Shown piece by piece: positions 8,745 to 18,176 of a stretch of DNA of 64,000 bases. A model generated the notes under the pieces. That model ran no database searches, was not told the origin of the DNA, and saw only the letters and a program-made list of their open reading frames with translations. Within the stretch, counting starts at the first letter, position 1, and every line of letters begins with the position of its first letter. This DNA is from Sanghuangporus weigelae (taxonomy: Eukaryota; Basidiomycota; Agaricomycetes; Hymenochaetales; Hymenochaetaceae). The position numbers were made by a program, and so were the translations under genes. The stretch spans positions 4,402,001 through 4,466,000 of the forward strand of contig CP137318.1 in NCBI GenBank assembly GCA_033182465.1, read 5' to 3'.

Positions 8745-10256
8745 TGTTAGGGAGTAGGCCCGGGGTTACACCGGTTTGATCCTTTTGCCTAAGCAGCGGT
8801 GTGTTGTGCAGAGGTGATCTTATCTACCCACGTCTGGCTGTACCACGCGGTCCCTTACTAGCCTTCCTAGTCGCGGTCCGAGTTATGGATGCTTTCAGAT
8901 ACGAGGTAATAGTAAAGCAGATTGGGATTTCCAAGAGGCGTGATAGTACAAAGCACACAGTAATAGCTCGCTGTAGGGCAAGCTTTACACCAGTGTGTTA
9001 AGAGGATCGAAAGATGGGGAAATGAGGGCCTAATCCTACAACTATTTATGCTCCCAGATATTCCATTTTCCGTCCTATTTCTTACTCATCCTGTCTCCAC
9101 TTTACTCCACTTTCCTCCACCATTACATCTGTTCCTTTGTCATCCTGCTGCGCTTCGCTCCACTTTGCTCCAATCTTTGTAAGGTCGTCTCCACTATGAC
9201 AGAATTCTTTGGAGTTGCTGACTGAGACAATAGAGGTGGTGCTCCGATATGGAATGCTCCGCTGTCAGTACTCCATAACGATGTCATTGCCGTCATTGAG
9301 TGGCATCTTTGCTCTTGGAGCGATGTAGGCTGCTCGGTATGTGATTCTTCGGAATTCATCTCGAGGTCCAGCGAGGGTAAGCATAACTCGCACGTCAGTG
9401 TTAAGGTGTCGGGTCGGTGTAGAGTATGGTCCAAGGCATATCATGAACTGCATAAGCTCTGCTGGTGGGTTCTGCTGGGTTCTGGTGACTAGCCATGCTT
9501 TGCCTTCGTATCGTATATCTCGAATGTAGCGCCATATCCTTCGTTGTATAAGGAGTTGTAATTGCTTGGTTTCCAGGTTCGCATCTCTCGGTAAATAAAG
9601 GTTTGCCTGTATCGTAGATGCTGGACATGGTGTGTGCAACTCCGGTCTATACCATCCAATCATTCTCCAAGTTATCGGGTTCGCAGTTCGAGGGGTCCGA
9701 GTTGTGATCGTGAGCTCCTCTCGTTTCTTGGGTACTATTGGGCTTGGTGGATTGGAATGCATTGTATCCTGAAGGTGTCGCTCGGTTTCGATGTGACAGT
9801 CACGCGTACCAACCGTTGCCGTGCATACTAAGTAGTATACTTCATAAAGGACCATGTAAACTCGTGCACAGACTTGACAGTGCTGAAATGCCAGTGAGGT
9901 CTCCATAAACCTTATTAGCCTTTAGCCTTTTAGCGTTTAGGCTTTAGTAGTTGTGCTTCTGGACTTCTAAGAAGTTTGATCGCTTCTTTTGATCGAGGTC
10001 GCTCTGGTTGCTTGGTCGGCGGCGTTAGAGTGGTAGTCCGCGGTAATAGGCGGTCGGCGGTGTTAGCTGTTAGCGGGATTACGTATCCGCTTCGGTGCTT
10101 CTAGCGCTCGGGTGGTAACGGGTTACTGTTGCCTAGGCCGCTCGATTGCTTGGGCCTTTGATAGCTGGCTTGGTTACCGGTCGCGTTTGGAAAGCTGATC
10201 GTGTAGATCTGTTGATCGCGTTGATCCTGATGCGAGATTTTGAGCGGATCCTTTCA
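8745..10256 (-). repeat. 3' LTR of Ty3 copy 2
   Basis: It has the same 1,512-bp length and TG...CA ends as the other two LTRs, and the same ORFs. In the element's sense the U3 part runs from 10256 down to about 9016 and R-U5 from 9015 to 8745, taking the predicted transcription start at 9015. Confidence 0.95.
9265..9906 (-). CDS. 213-aa ORF inside the 3' LTR
   Basis: This is the copy of the LTR ORF that would be included in the genomic RNA, as it lies in the U3 of the 3' LTR downstream of the 358-aa ORF. The sequence is unchanged from 20060-20701, where it is described. Expression is unproven. Confidence 0.4.
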   Translation of the reverse strand: METSLAFQHCQVCARVYMVLYEVYYLVCTATVGTRDCHIETERHLQDTMHSNPPSPIVPKKREELTITTRTPRTANPITWRMIGWYRPELHTPCPASTIQANLYLPRDANLETKQLQLLIQRRIWRYIRDIRYEGKAWLVTRTQQNPPAELMQFMICLGPYSTPTRHLNTDVRVMLTLAGPRDEFRRITYRAAYIAPRAKMPLNDGNDIVMEY

Positions 10257-10270
10257 CTACACCCCCCCTA
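10257..10270 (-). promoter_or_regulatory. Polypurine tract
   Basis: On the minus strand TAGGGGGGGTGTAG directly precedes the 3' LTR start (TGAAAGGATCC). This is the expected place for the plus-strand primer of an LTR element. A short hairpin (GATGAAC at 10272-10278 paired with GTTCATC at 10291-10297) lies next to it. Confidence 0.8.
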
Positions 10271-10380
10271 AGATGAACTTTCGGAGAAATGTTCATCCTA
10301 ATCCGTGAGAAAGCTCGGATAAAGGGTCGCCTAGTGATGGTTGATTTTTGCTATCAGACCATCATCATCTCTGCTCCAAA

Positions 10381-10696
10381 ATGTTGAAAGTCGCCGCTGC
10401 TGTTACTGTTTTTGTCGTTATTGTCGCGATTTTCGGCATAAATCATTGGATTTTGGAGCGTAAGAGGCGTGCTCAGGTAAGTGATGCATGCTCTGTGCCG
10501 TTTCAAGTCGTTAATCTTCCTCTAGGAGGCCGACTTTGAAATGCAATCGTTCCAGCGCAATGTTACGACTGTTGCGCTTCGAGTTCACCTCGCGCTCGGT
10601 TATGACGTTGAGGATATCGATCCAGTCGTCGAAAATGCAGGTATTGCTTCGCAGGAACGTCGTGAAAAGGGTGTCTGGGAAGACATTGACTTGTAA
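10381..10696 (+). CDS. Spliced small membrane protein gene, antisense inside the Ty3 element
   Basis: This gene is read on the plus strand, opposite to the retrotransposon, 125 bp inside the 3' LTR. Exon 1 is 10381-10476 (32 codons, ATG preceded by CCAAA). The intron is 10477-10525 (49 nt: donor GTAAGT, TTAAT branch-like site, acceptor CTCTAG). Exon 2 is 10526-10696, ending TAA. The junction keeps the frame and gives an 88-aa protein. Residues 4-25 form one strongly hydrophobic segment (VAAAVTVFVVIVAIFGI), followed by a basic patch ERKRRAQ and an acidic, soluble tail that includes GYDVEDIDPVVENAG. The layout suggests a single-pass membrane protein with a cytoplasmic tail. I do not recognise the family. 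A chance frame with matched splice sites is less likely but not excluded. Confidence 0.55.
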
Positions 10697-11252
10697 AGGG
10701 TGGTGGGAAGGGATATGAATATGAAATGTGCATCATGTAAAGAATATGACGCAATTGAAAGTGATAAGAAAGAAATTATAAAGTCATTAAAATCATTAAG
10801 TCGTTAATGAATAAGTTTTATACCAATTTGGGAGTGAAGTTCCAGGTGTTTACCTACGGCTCTTCAACCCCCAAATGGAGTTTTTCGAAGAAAGAGTGTA
10901 ATTGGAGTGCCTTTCAGCGTGAATGCACATCCTAGCATGATGCAAGGGAGTGACTTCACGTAAACTTTTGGCTTCTCCGTTGCATAGAGGATAATAAAAA
11001 GTAGGCATAATCTGCTAATTCGGAGCCGGCACAATAAAACAATATACAAAATGTCTAGGCCCTTGTAGGTTCTTTGACACTTCTGCATAGTGCTTCATTT
11101 GTGCTGGTTGGCCGAATAAGCGTGAAATAAAGAGGTGCATAAAGCATAATTTGGTCGGATGTGACCATAAATATCATAAGGTAAGAATGAAATGCATAAT
11201 TGACCATGTCGGGTCACGATATGGGAAAGGGGTTGCATAAAAGAAGAGTTGT
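10697..11252. other. Non-coding 3' region of the Ty3 element
   Basis: This lies between the antisense gene and the 358-aa ORF. I see no ORF of substance and no RNA gene. It is AT-rich and probably acts as 3' untranslated sequence of the element and possibly of the antisense gene. Confidence 0.4.
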
Positions 11253-12329
11253 TTACAAATCTTCGGATTCTTCAGCCTCAGGTGTAGTCTGGGCCGAGTT
11301 CGCTGGGGTATATAGTTCCCTGCTTTCACCTTCTTCACTTGACTCTGTATCGTCGGAGTGTATGTACATGTCCTCCTGTTCCGACATAGTAAGCATCTCG
11401 TCCGGCTGGTAGAGTTCGTTCGGGTACTGGTAGACTGAGATCATCAGATCTTCCAGCAATGGGTGTCGTGTAGCCTGTAGTTTCTCTCTGGCTTCTTCCT
11501 CTCGGTTGTTGAGTTCCATAAGGTAATGAGGGTCGTAGTTAACCTCTTTGCCTTCGACTACGTGGTGCTCGATGTTGTCGAGTGGTACCTCGTCCGTAGT
11601 AGAGTTCCTCGCTTCAATAACCGTTCGGTATCTCGTTCCTTCGTAATACTTCGTCATGTTGAGTACCGTCATGAACTGCATGGTGTGGGATGCATAGAAG
11701 CCCGTCTGGTCGGCTATGTATATAATGTACTTCATCGCATCGATGCTCATCGGATGATAGTGACTCCATCGCATCATTCGGTTAAGAATTGCGGTAGTCA
11801 TGTCTCGTCGGTAGGCGCAAATTTGAATTGCCGAATGATAGATGCCCATGATGTTCTTGTATGTCGTTTCTTGCCTAAAGTCGATCTTGCCTCGATGTAA
11901 TGCTTGTGTTTCGAGTTCGATCGCGTAGGTTAGAAATGCATCATCATTGAGTCGGCGTAATGCTGCGTCTCGAGGGTTACTGAGTTTGAATAACCACTCG
12001 TCTGAGTGATTCGCCATCATAAGATGGGGTATTTCGTCTCGGTTGTGGTGGACTGCATTCCACTTGTCAAATAGATCGTCGAAGTACTTTCCTGGGCATA
12101 GGGGTACGATTTCGTCTTCGTAGTTCTCTTCGTTGAATCGGTTGCACAGCTGTGGCCATTGATAACGTTCGGTCGGTGGCCTAAGTGCAAATGTCCATTC
12201 TGGTGCATCTTCTGGTTGACAGAATGCATGTAGCTCATCGAAGATAGGCATAGCTGAGTAGTAGTTCGTCTGCAGTGAAGTAGAGCTGTTGAGATTCGAG
12301 TTGTTGTTCCTTAGCTCGAAGTTCTCCAT
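11253..12329 (-). CDS. Accessory 358-aa ORF downstream of pol
   Basis: It starts 175 nt after the pol stop (ATG at 12329), where some retroelements carry an env or accessory gene. The protein is soluble-looking. It has a polar Asn/Ser N-terminus (MENFELRNNNSNLN), a central region rich in Trp, Tyr and Met that looks globular and helical (for example NRMMRWSHYHPMSIDAMKYI), and an acidic Ser/Glu tail. There is no signal peptide and no membrane segment, so it is not an obvious envelope protein. The frame is fully open over 1 kb in a recently inserted element, which supports it being a real gene. Function unknown. It needs a subgenomic or spliced mRNA, or reinitiation, for expression. Confidence 0.65.
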   Translation of the reverse strand: MENFELRNNNSNLNSSTSLQTNYYSAMPIFDELHAFCQPEDAPEWTFALRPPTERYQWPQLCNRFNEENYEDEIVPLCPGKYFDDLFDKWNAVHHNRDEIPHLMMANHSDEWLFKLSNPRDAALRRLNDDAFLTYAIELETQALHRGKIDFRQETTYKNIMGIYHSAIQICAYRRDMTTAILNRMMRWSHYHPMSIDAMKYIIYIADQTGFYASHTMQFMTVLNMTKYYEGTRYRTVIEARNSTTDEVPLDNIEHHVVEGKEVNYDPHYLMELNNREEEAREKLQATRHPLLEDLMISVYQYPNELYQPDEMLTMSEQEDMYIHSDDTESSEEGESRELYTPANSAQTTPEAEESEDL

Positions 12330-12504
12330 GTTTTATACCATCTTGTTGGTATGTCGGCGGTGTCTTGCCTAATTCTTCTATCTCTGCTCTCGCTTTGGTG
12401 TGCCACATTGATGTCATCGCTTGGTAAGGTCATTGGGGACCTTACTCATCATCTCTATTGTGGATCCATAAGCGGCTCCATTGGGTGGAGTGCATGTGAT
12501 GCAA

Positions 12505-15500
12505 CTATTGCCTCATTCGTTTTCGTGCGGCGATCCATTGGTTAAGGTTCGGTGGCTGGATTGCCTGAGGATACTTTTTATGGAATGCTTCGATCATTTG
12601 ATAGGAGTTCTTGAGGTTGTCAAGTGGCTCCCATGTTCGCTCCTGGTATCCTTTCCATTGGATAAGGTATTGGACCTTGCTCCGATGACGTCTTGTGTTA
12701 TGAATTGTCTCCACTTCGTACTCTGCTTCTCCCTCCACTTCAATAGGTGGTGGTTCATCCAAAGTGGGTCTTCCAGGGTATTCCTTTCGTTTGTAAGGCC
12801 TGAGAAGACTCGCATGAAACACTGGGTGGATCGGAAGGGTTTCGGGTAAGCGTAATCTGAATGACACTTGTCCGACTGCCTTCTCGACTTTATAAGGCCC
12901 TGCCCATTTCATTGCAAGTTTCTTCGTTGGTTCCAATCGACTGAGATTCCTCATGTCTAGTAACACTTCGTCTCCCGGCTTGTACTCTGGCAGTTTGCCT
13001 CGATGCAGGTCTGCATAAAGCTTCATTGCTTCATTCGCTTGCCTAATCGAATTATAGGCTTCTTGCTGTACTTGTCGAAGCTCCTCTAGGTGATTTATTG
13101 CTTCTGGGACGTTTGAATCACCGGTCTCCGCAACGTCCAGGTGAGGATGCCATCCATACAGTGTATAGAATGGTGACTGATGTGTAGTACTGTGCTTCCT
13201 GTTGTTGTAGGCGAATTCTGCTATATCGATGTACTCTGCCCAATCTGTTTGTCGGTAGGACACATAGCAGCGTAAGTACTGTTCAAGCTCTTGATTTAGT
13301 CGCTCGGTTTGACCATCGGTTTGTGGATGATACGCTGTACTAGTTTTCCAATCGACATCGATGAGTCTGCAGAACTCCTTGAGGAATTGCGCGGTGAAGT
13401 TGCTACCTCGGTCGGAGATTACTCGTTTAGGGGCCCCGTAGTATTTGAAGACATGTTGGCGGAACAAACGTGCCAACTGCTTAGCATTGGGTATTCCTTG
13501 GCAAGGAATGAACTTCCCCATTTTAGTGAGTTTGTCCACTATAACGAGTATCGCGCTGTAGCCTTCATTGCTGACTGGTAAGTCGGTAATCAGGTCACAG
13601 GTTATGGTTTCCCATGGTTGATGTGGTGCCTCCAACGGTTGGAGCGGCGGATTTCGAAACTGTCGAATCGGTTTTGCACGCTGACATATGTCGCAGGTTG
13701 CGGTATATGCTCGGATCATTTCTTCCATCTTCGGCCAATAGTATGATCGCTTTACAAGCTCTATGGTCTTTTCTGCTCCTGGGTGGCCTGCAAGTTTGTG
13801 ATCATGGCGCCTTCGGATTAGCAACGCTCGTAGGTTGGCGGACGGCGGGATATATAATGCATTGGTTACGTAGTGCAAGCCGTTCCTGTAACTGTAGCCG
13901 TTGCTCTGCTTGATCGCCTGAATTTCCTTCTTAGCCTCCTCGGTATTGTAGTTCCTCTTGATCGTTCGGATAATAGGATCAGAGATAGTGACCATTTCAG
14001 TTTCTAGCTTGTATAGACCGTTGATCTCTGTGCGTCGCAATGTTTGTTGCTTGATCGTATCAGGAGGTAATAAGGTAACTCCTAAGTTGTCCTTGTCCTC
14101 TGGCATATAGTCGGATCGTCGTGATAGCTCGTCAGCTTGGTTCTTCTTGCCTGGCCAATGGAGAATCTTGAAGTTATATCGTGATAACTCTAATGCCCAT
14201 CTCGCTTGACGTCTCGATAGATTCTGAGCTGTCATGAAGTATCGGAGGTTTGCATGATCGCTTCGGATTGTTACTGGTTCTTTGGTTCCCTCCAATAGGT
14301 GTCTCCAATGCTTGAGTGCTTCCATGATTGCTAGCATCTCTTTGTCATGCGTCGGATAGTTTCGTTGGGTGTTCGTTAGAGTTTTCGACATGAAACCTAA
14401 AGGTCTCAGTTCTCCTTGGTTGTCTTCTTGTTGTAAGACTGCACCAATCGCTACATCGGATGCATCGGTTTCCAATGTATATGGTTTGTCTGGCTTTGGC
14501 ATTGCCAATGCGACTTCCGTTTCGAATGCCTTCTTGATACTTTCGAATGCCTTATCTTGTGCCTCTGCCCATATGAACTTGCGATCCTTTTTGATAAGGT
14601 CGCCAATAGGTGCGAATGTATCGGCATAGTTCCTGATGAATCTTCGGTAGAAGTTACAAAATCCTTGGAACTTTCGAACTTGTCGTTTCGTCTTTGGCAC
14701 TGGCCATTCGTGAATAGCTTTGAGCTTATAAGGATCCATCTGGATGCCTTTCGTTCCTACTACAAATCCCAAGTAGTCGAGCTGGGTTTGGAGGAAGTGA
14801 CATTTCTCGATTTTGAGGTAAATGTCGAGCTCTCGGCATTTCTGTAGAATTGCCCTGAGGAGTTTCCAATGTTCCTCTTCAGTTTGTGCTTGACCAATAA
14901 GGTCGTCCAAATAGTTGAGTGCTTCTTCTGTCCTGAGCCAATATTCGAAGTTGTCATTCATGAATCGTTGGAATACTGCAGGTGAGTTCTTCATTCCAAA
15001 CATCATGACCTTTGGCTTGTAGACTGCATTGCCAACTCGGAATGCTGCCTTCCACTCGTCTCCTTCTCGGATTCGCAGGTTATTGTAACCTGATCGCATG
15101 TCGAGTGTAAAGAAGAATTTTCCTTTCTCCAGTTTCTCTGGGAGAACACTCATGATCGGTATCGGGTATGGGTCTGATACTGTCGTGTCGTTGATGTCTC
15201 GGTAATCGGTTACTGCTCGTGCTCCTCCGTCTTTCTTTCCTACAAAGAAGACTGGTGCTGCTACCGGACATGGTTCATGTGGTTGAACCTTTTCAATCCA
15301 TCCTTTGTCAAGTAACTCTTTGACATAAGCATCGAGTGCTGCCTGCTCTTCTCGTGTGAGCTTGATAATAGGCCTCGGTTTCGGTAATGGTACTCCTTCT
15401 TTGAGGTTAATTGCCATATCCCATTTCGTATGCTTGGGTAACCTTCTTGACTTGTCAGGATCAAAGACATCTGCGTAGTCTTCTATTTCCTTTGGTAGGA

Positions 15501-16983
15501 GTTTTCGCCAATCTCGTTTCTGTGTTCCTAGTAGTCCTTCTGCAGCTGCCTTTTGTTGAGAATACTGCTGGGATACTGAACTCGCTTTGTTCAGAGGCTG
15601 TGAGACTTGGTTCTGCTGCCTTGGTGACCAATTTCGATTGATGTCTAGCTCTAGCTTTGCAGCGAGCTCTTCCTTTCTGGTAAGGGTAGTTGGTTGGTTG
15701 GTCGTCCTAAGACTTTCAATGTCTTCTGGCTCTATATCGTGCATAGGAGTGTCTTCTGTTGTCTCCTGCTCGTCTTGCATCTCGATATCGCTTTCGTTGT
15801 CTGCCCATCTTGTACGCTTCGGTGTGGGACTAGCTCCTCGCATTAACGATGCCGTTCTCGGTCGTATAATGCCTGCCACTGGCTTCTCTGGATACCGTGT
15901 CTTTCGTGGTCGTATCCTATACTTCATGCCCGGGTTTTCTTCTGGTGATGGCCAGAGTTCTTCATCTTCCGGCATGTTTTGCCTCAGTGGATGTATCTTC
16001 TGTGGTGGTTGTTTCTTCCAACGTTTCGGAGAGTCGTTTATTTCCTCCTGTTCGTCTAGGCTATGCTTGCCTGTTATCTCTTCTGTTTCGCCTTCGGATG
16101 TCTGGTACAATTTCCATGCTGGGATCATCCGTCTCGGTATGTGCCTTGGTCGTCGTTGCACTATACTCGTTCCTTGTGGTGCCTGTTTCTTCCATCGCTT
16201 GGGAGTGTAGTTTATTTCCTCCTCATCTCGATGATGCTTGTTTGCCGTTTCCTGTTGTGGCTGTTTCGTTGCAGAGTCTGGTATATTTTCCGTGCTCGGA
16301 CTCTTCACTTCTGGCGTCTGTTTTGCCTGTTCCAGTCTTGGTGTTGCTGGTCTTGCTTCCGGCTTCACTTGTGGCTTCATTTCGTGAGAGTGTCCGTTGT
16401 TGTCTCTCCTTGGCGCAAATATTATTCCTGGTGCTCCAGAGTGTCGATAGTTGTCTCTGTCCTGAGCCTGTTGCTTCGTGTTATGCCTAGGTCTTGTCTT
16501 GTCAGGTTTGCCTTTCGTTTGCCGTTTCCGTTTGCGCTTCCTGTGCCTTCGCTTCTTGGTAGCTCGTATGACGTTGAGCTCGAATGGTATCGAATTACCA
16601 TTCCGATTCCATACTTGATTCTTCCAATCAATTTCGGGATTGACTTTGGCCAAATAGTCAATTCCTAGGATCACTTGATCCTGTCCTGTGGTTGCTACTG
16701 CCAACGTTTGTGGCTGCGGTCTAGGTCCATCAAAAATTAATGTGTAGACCTCGTGCGTGATTGCTCCTCCTTGGTTGGGACTTCCATCTGCATTATTCAA
16801 AGGTCGAGGGTGATCAAGCCTCTTTTTGAATAGGCTGTAGTGTCGTACCAAGTTGGGGTGTATCGTGCTGCATGTAGCTCCGGAATCGATTAACGCTTTG
16901 ACTGCTAGGGTCTTTGTTCCAACCTTCACTCGAATAGGTAATCGGGGATGCAATGCTTGTATTGGCAATCGCTTATTGTACAT
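12505..16983 (-). CDS. Chromovirus Pol polyprotein (PR-RT-RH-IN-chromodomain), 1,492 aa
   Basis: Aspartic protease motif LIDSGAT is at residues 31-37. A basic, Pro/Gln-rich linker covers about 140-490 and contains a repeated unit, EEIN..PKRWKKQ, at about 255-270 and 313-328. Reverse transcriptase is at about 520-790, with DYRDIND at 593, catalytic Asp628 in FTLDMR and YLDD at 691-694. RNase H has Asp840, Glu882, Asp909 and Asp951. The integrase zinc finger uses His1062, His1067, Cys1097 and Cys1100, and the catalytic triad is Asp1130, Asp1191 and Glu1227 (35 residues between the last two). A GPY module is at about 1362. A chromodomain is at about 1421-1472 (YLIQWKGYQERTWEP). The frame is open upstream of the ATG to 17109 and overlaps Gag, so synthesis is probably as a Gag-Pol fusion by -1 frameshifting. 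All catalytic residues are present. Confidence 0.95.
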   Translation of the reverse strand: MYNKRLPIQALHPRLPIRVKVGTKTLAVKALIDSGATCSTIHPNLVRHYSLFKKRLDHPRPLNNADGSPNQGGAITHEVYTLIFDGPRPQPQTLAVATTGQDQVILGIDYLAKVNPEIDWKNQVWNRNGNSIPFELNVIRATKKRRHRKRKRKRQTKGKPDKTRPRHNTKQQAQDRDNYRHSGAPGIIFAPRRDNNGHSHEMKPQVKPEARPATPRLEQAKQTPEVKSPSTENIPDSATKQPQQETANKHHRDEEEINYTPKRWKKQAPQGTSIVQRRPRHIPRRMIPAWKLYQTSEGETEEITGKHSLDEQEEINDSPKRWKKQPPQKIHPLRQNMPEDEELWPSPEENPGMKYRIRPRKTRYPEKPVAGIIRPRTASLMRGASPTPKRTRWADNESDIEMQDEQETTEDTPMHDIEPEDIESLRTTNQPTTLTRKEELAAKLELDINRNWSPRQQNQVSQPLNKASSVSQQYSQQKAAAEGLLGTQKRDWRKLLPKEIEDYADVFDPDKSRRLPKHTKWDMAINLKEGVPLPKPRPIIKLTREEQAALDAYVKELLDKGWIEKVQPHEPCPVAAPVFFVGKKDGGARAVTDYRDINDTTVSDPYPIPIMSVLPEKLEKGKFFFTLDMRSGYNNLRIREGDEWKAAFRVGNAVYKPKVMMFGMKNSPAVFQRFMNDNFEYWLRTEEALNYLDDLIGQAQTEEEHWKLLRAILQKCRELDIYLKIEKCHFLQTQLDYLGFVVGTKGIQMDPYKLKAIHEWPVPKTKRQVRKFQGFCNFYRRFIRNYADTFAPIGDLIKKDRKFIWAEAQDKAFESIKKAFETEVALAMPKPDKPYTLETDASDVAIGAVLQQEDNQGELRPLGFMSKTLTNTQRNYPTHDKEMLAIMEALKHWRHLLEGTKEPVTIRSDHANLRYFMTAQNLSRRQARWALELSRYNFKILHWPGKKNQADELSRRSDYMPEDKDNLGVTLLPPDTIKQQTLRRTEINGLYKLETEMVTISDPIIRTIKRNYNTEEAKKEIQAIKQSNGYSYRNGLHYVTNALYIPPSANLRALLIRRRHDHKLAGHPGAEKTIELVKRSYYWPKMEEMIRAYTATCDICQRAKPIRQFRNPPLQPLEAPHQPWETITCDLITDLPVSNEGYSAILVIVDKLTKMGKFIPCQGIPNAKQLARLFRQHVFKYYGAPKRVISDRGSNFTAQFLKEFCRLIDVDWKTSTAYHPQTDGQTERLNQELEQYLRCYVSYRQTDWAEYIDIAEFAYNNRKHSTTHQSPFYTLYGWHPHLDVAETGDSNVPEAINHLEELRQVQQEAYNSIRQANEAMKLYADLHRGKLPEYKPGDEVLLDMRNLSRLEPTKKLAMKWAGPYKVEKAVGQVSFRLRLPETLPIHPVFHASLLRPYKRKEYPGRPTLDEPPPIEVEGEAEYEVETIHNTRRHRSKVQYLIQWKGYQERTWEPLDNLKNSYQMIEAFHKKYPQAIQPPNLNQWIAARKRMRQ

Positions 16984-17087
16984 CGCTTCACTGGGGTTGA
17001 ACCCAGGAGGTTTGAAACACTGGTTGTTGAAACCTTTCTCGTCACCCTTGTTACACTCACATCGCGCAGTCTCGTTCGATGGAGGTC

Positions 17088-18176
17088 TTAATCTTTTCCC
17101 TGTTGCTCTTTACTTGCTAGGGATTTGCGAATGTTGTTTCGGTATTCTTCGTCATGCTTGCAAGTCCATCCTGCTGATTCGTCGCCTTTAGCCCATGCTA
17201 CATGGTCGTAGTGGACTGGCCTTCGGCAGTGTGGATCGGGACATGTTTCCTTGAAATCGATTGTTCGTGTTGTCATCGTCCTCCGTTTTACACCATTAGT
17301 CTTCTTCGGCCGCTTAGAGGAAGAACCCTTTTGCTTCCTTGGTGCCTTGCAATCCTTTGCATAATGTCCTGACTTTTCACAGTTGTAGCATTTGCCTCCC
17401 TTCTTCGGCAAGCCTCGGAGTGCATCTACATCCATGGCGTCTGGATCTCGTTTCGTTGTTTGTACTGGTGGTCGGAAAGATGACTGTCCGTTCGATTTGA
17501 ATCTCGGGGTGTATGTTTGACTACCCATGAGCCTTTGCCTGGCATCAGAGTTTGCTAGGTTGCTTGTCCATTCCATCCATGCATCGAGGTCGTTCTTCTC
17601 GAAAGCGTCGGGTTGTACAGATTCGACTCGTCGTTTGACCCACATGTCTAGTCCTTTGACATAGATGTACTTGAGCATCTGCTTATCCATCGTGTCTGGT
17701 GCTCGTGCTTTGAGTCGTCGGAATTCGTCGTTGTACGCCCTAATGCTTGCTCCTTTCTGCTGGATGCATAGTAGTTGGAATAGGGCTTCCTGTTCTCCAA
17801 TGATCGGATGTCCTGCTCGGATCCTCATCCAGTTCAGCATGTCCTTGAGTGATGCGAACATTCCGTTTGTTGCAGCGATAATTGCAGGTACCGGTTTCAG
17901 TTTCCCATTGGCATCGAATGATGTTAGGGTATTCTTCTCTGCAAACCAATCGTAGCTATCGCCTTCGAGTGCTGCGAATAGGCTCTTTGCGATCTCCTCC
18001 TCATCCTTGACTCCATGCTGTGCCAGCTTCGAGATACATCGACTAATCCACAGATCAATATCTTCGCTTCGCTTGCCATAGTACTTCGGAAGCTTGATGC
18101 TGTGTTTAGAGAGTTGTGTCTGAAGAGTCTGTAGTTGCTGCTCCAGTGCTTGCACCTTCTGGTCGGTTGTCGACAT
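17088..18176 (-). CDS. Gag-like capsid/nucleocapsid protein, 362 aa
   Basis: Residues 1-25 are Gln-rich and coiled. Residues 30-215 are the retrotransposon Gag capsid-type region (KLPKYYGKRSEDIDLWI near the start, RAYNDEFRRLKARAP near 147). A CCHC zinc knuckle with Cys263, Cys266, His271 and Cys276 lies in a basic stretch and should bind the genomic RNA. A second Cys/His cluster (Cys312, Cys317, His323, His325, Cys339, His341) near the C-terminus could bind another metal. ATG 18176 lies within the upstream 344-aa ORF in another frame; the Gag frame is open only to about 18188, so Gag needs its own initiation or a +1 shift. The stop at 17088 overlaps the pol frame. Confidence 0.9.
   Translation of the reverse strand: MSTTDQKVQALEQQLQTLQTQLSKHSIKLPKYYGKRSEDIDLWISRCISKLAQHGVKDEEEIAKSLFAALEGDSYDWFAEKNTLTSFDANGKLKPVPAIIAATNGMFASLKDMLNWMRIRAGHPIIGEQEALFQLLCIQQKGASIRAYNDEFRRLKARAPDTMDKQMLKYIYVKGLDMWVKRRVESVQPDAFEKNDLDAWMEWTSNLANSDARQRLMGSQTYTPRFKSNGQSSFRPPVQTTKRDPDAMDVDALRGLPKKGGKCYNCEKSGHYAKDCKAPRKQKGSSSKRPKKTNGVKRRTMTTRTIDFKETCPDPHCRRPVHYDHVAWAKGDESAGWTCKHDEEYRNNIRKSLASKEQQGKD
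17094..17100 (-). promoter_or_regulatory. Gag-Pol -1 frameshift slippery heptamer G GGA AAA
   Basis: The minus strand at the end of Gag reads CAG GGA AAA GAT TAA. In the Gag frame this is G GGA AAA, a canonical X XXY YYZ heptamer, two codons before the stop. A -1 slip reads GGG AAA AGA TTA and enters the pol frame, which is open from 17109 through the pol ATG at 16983. I could not evaluate the downstream pseudoknot or stem. Confidence 0.65.
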
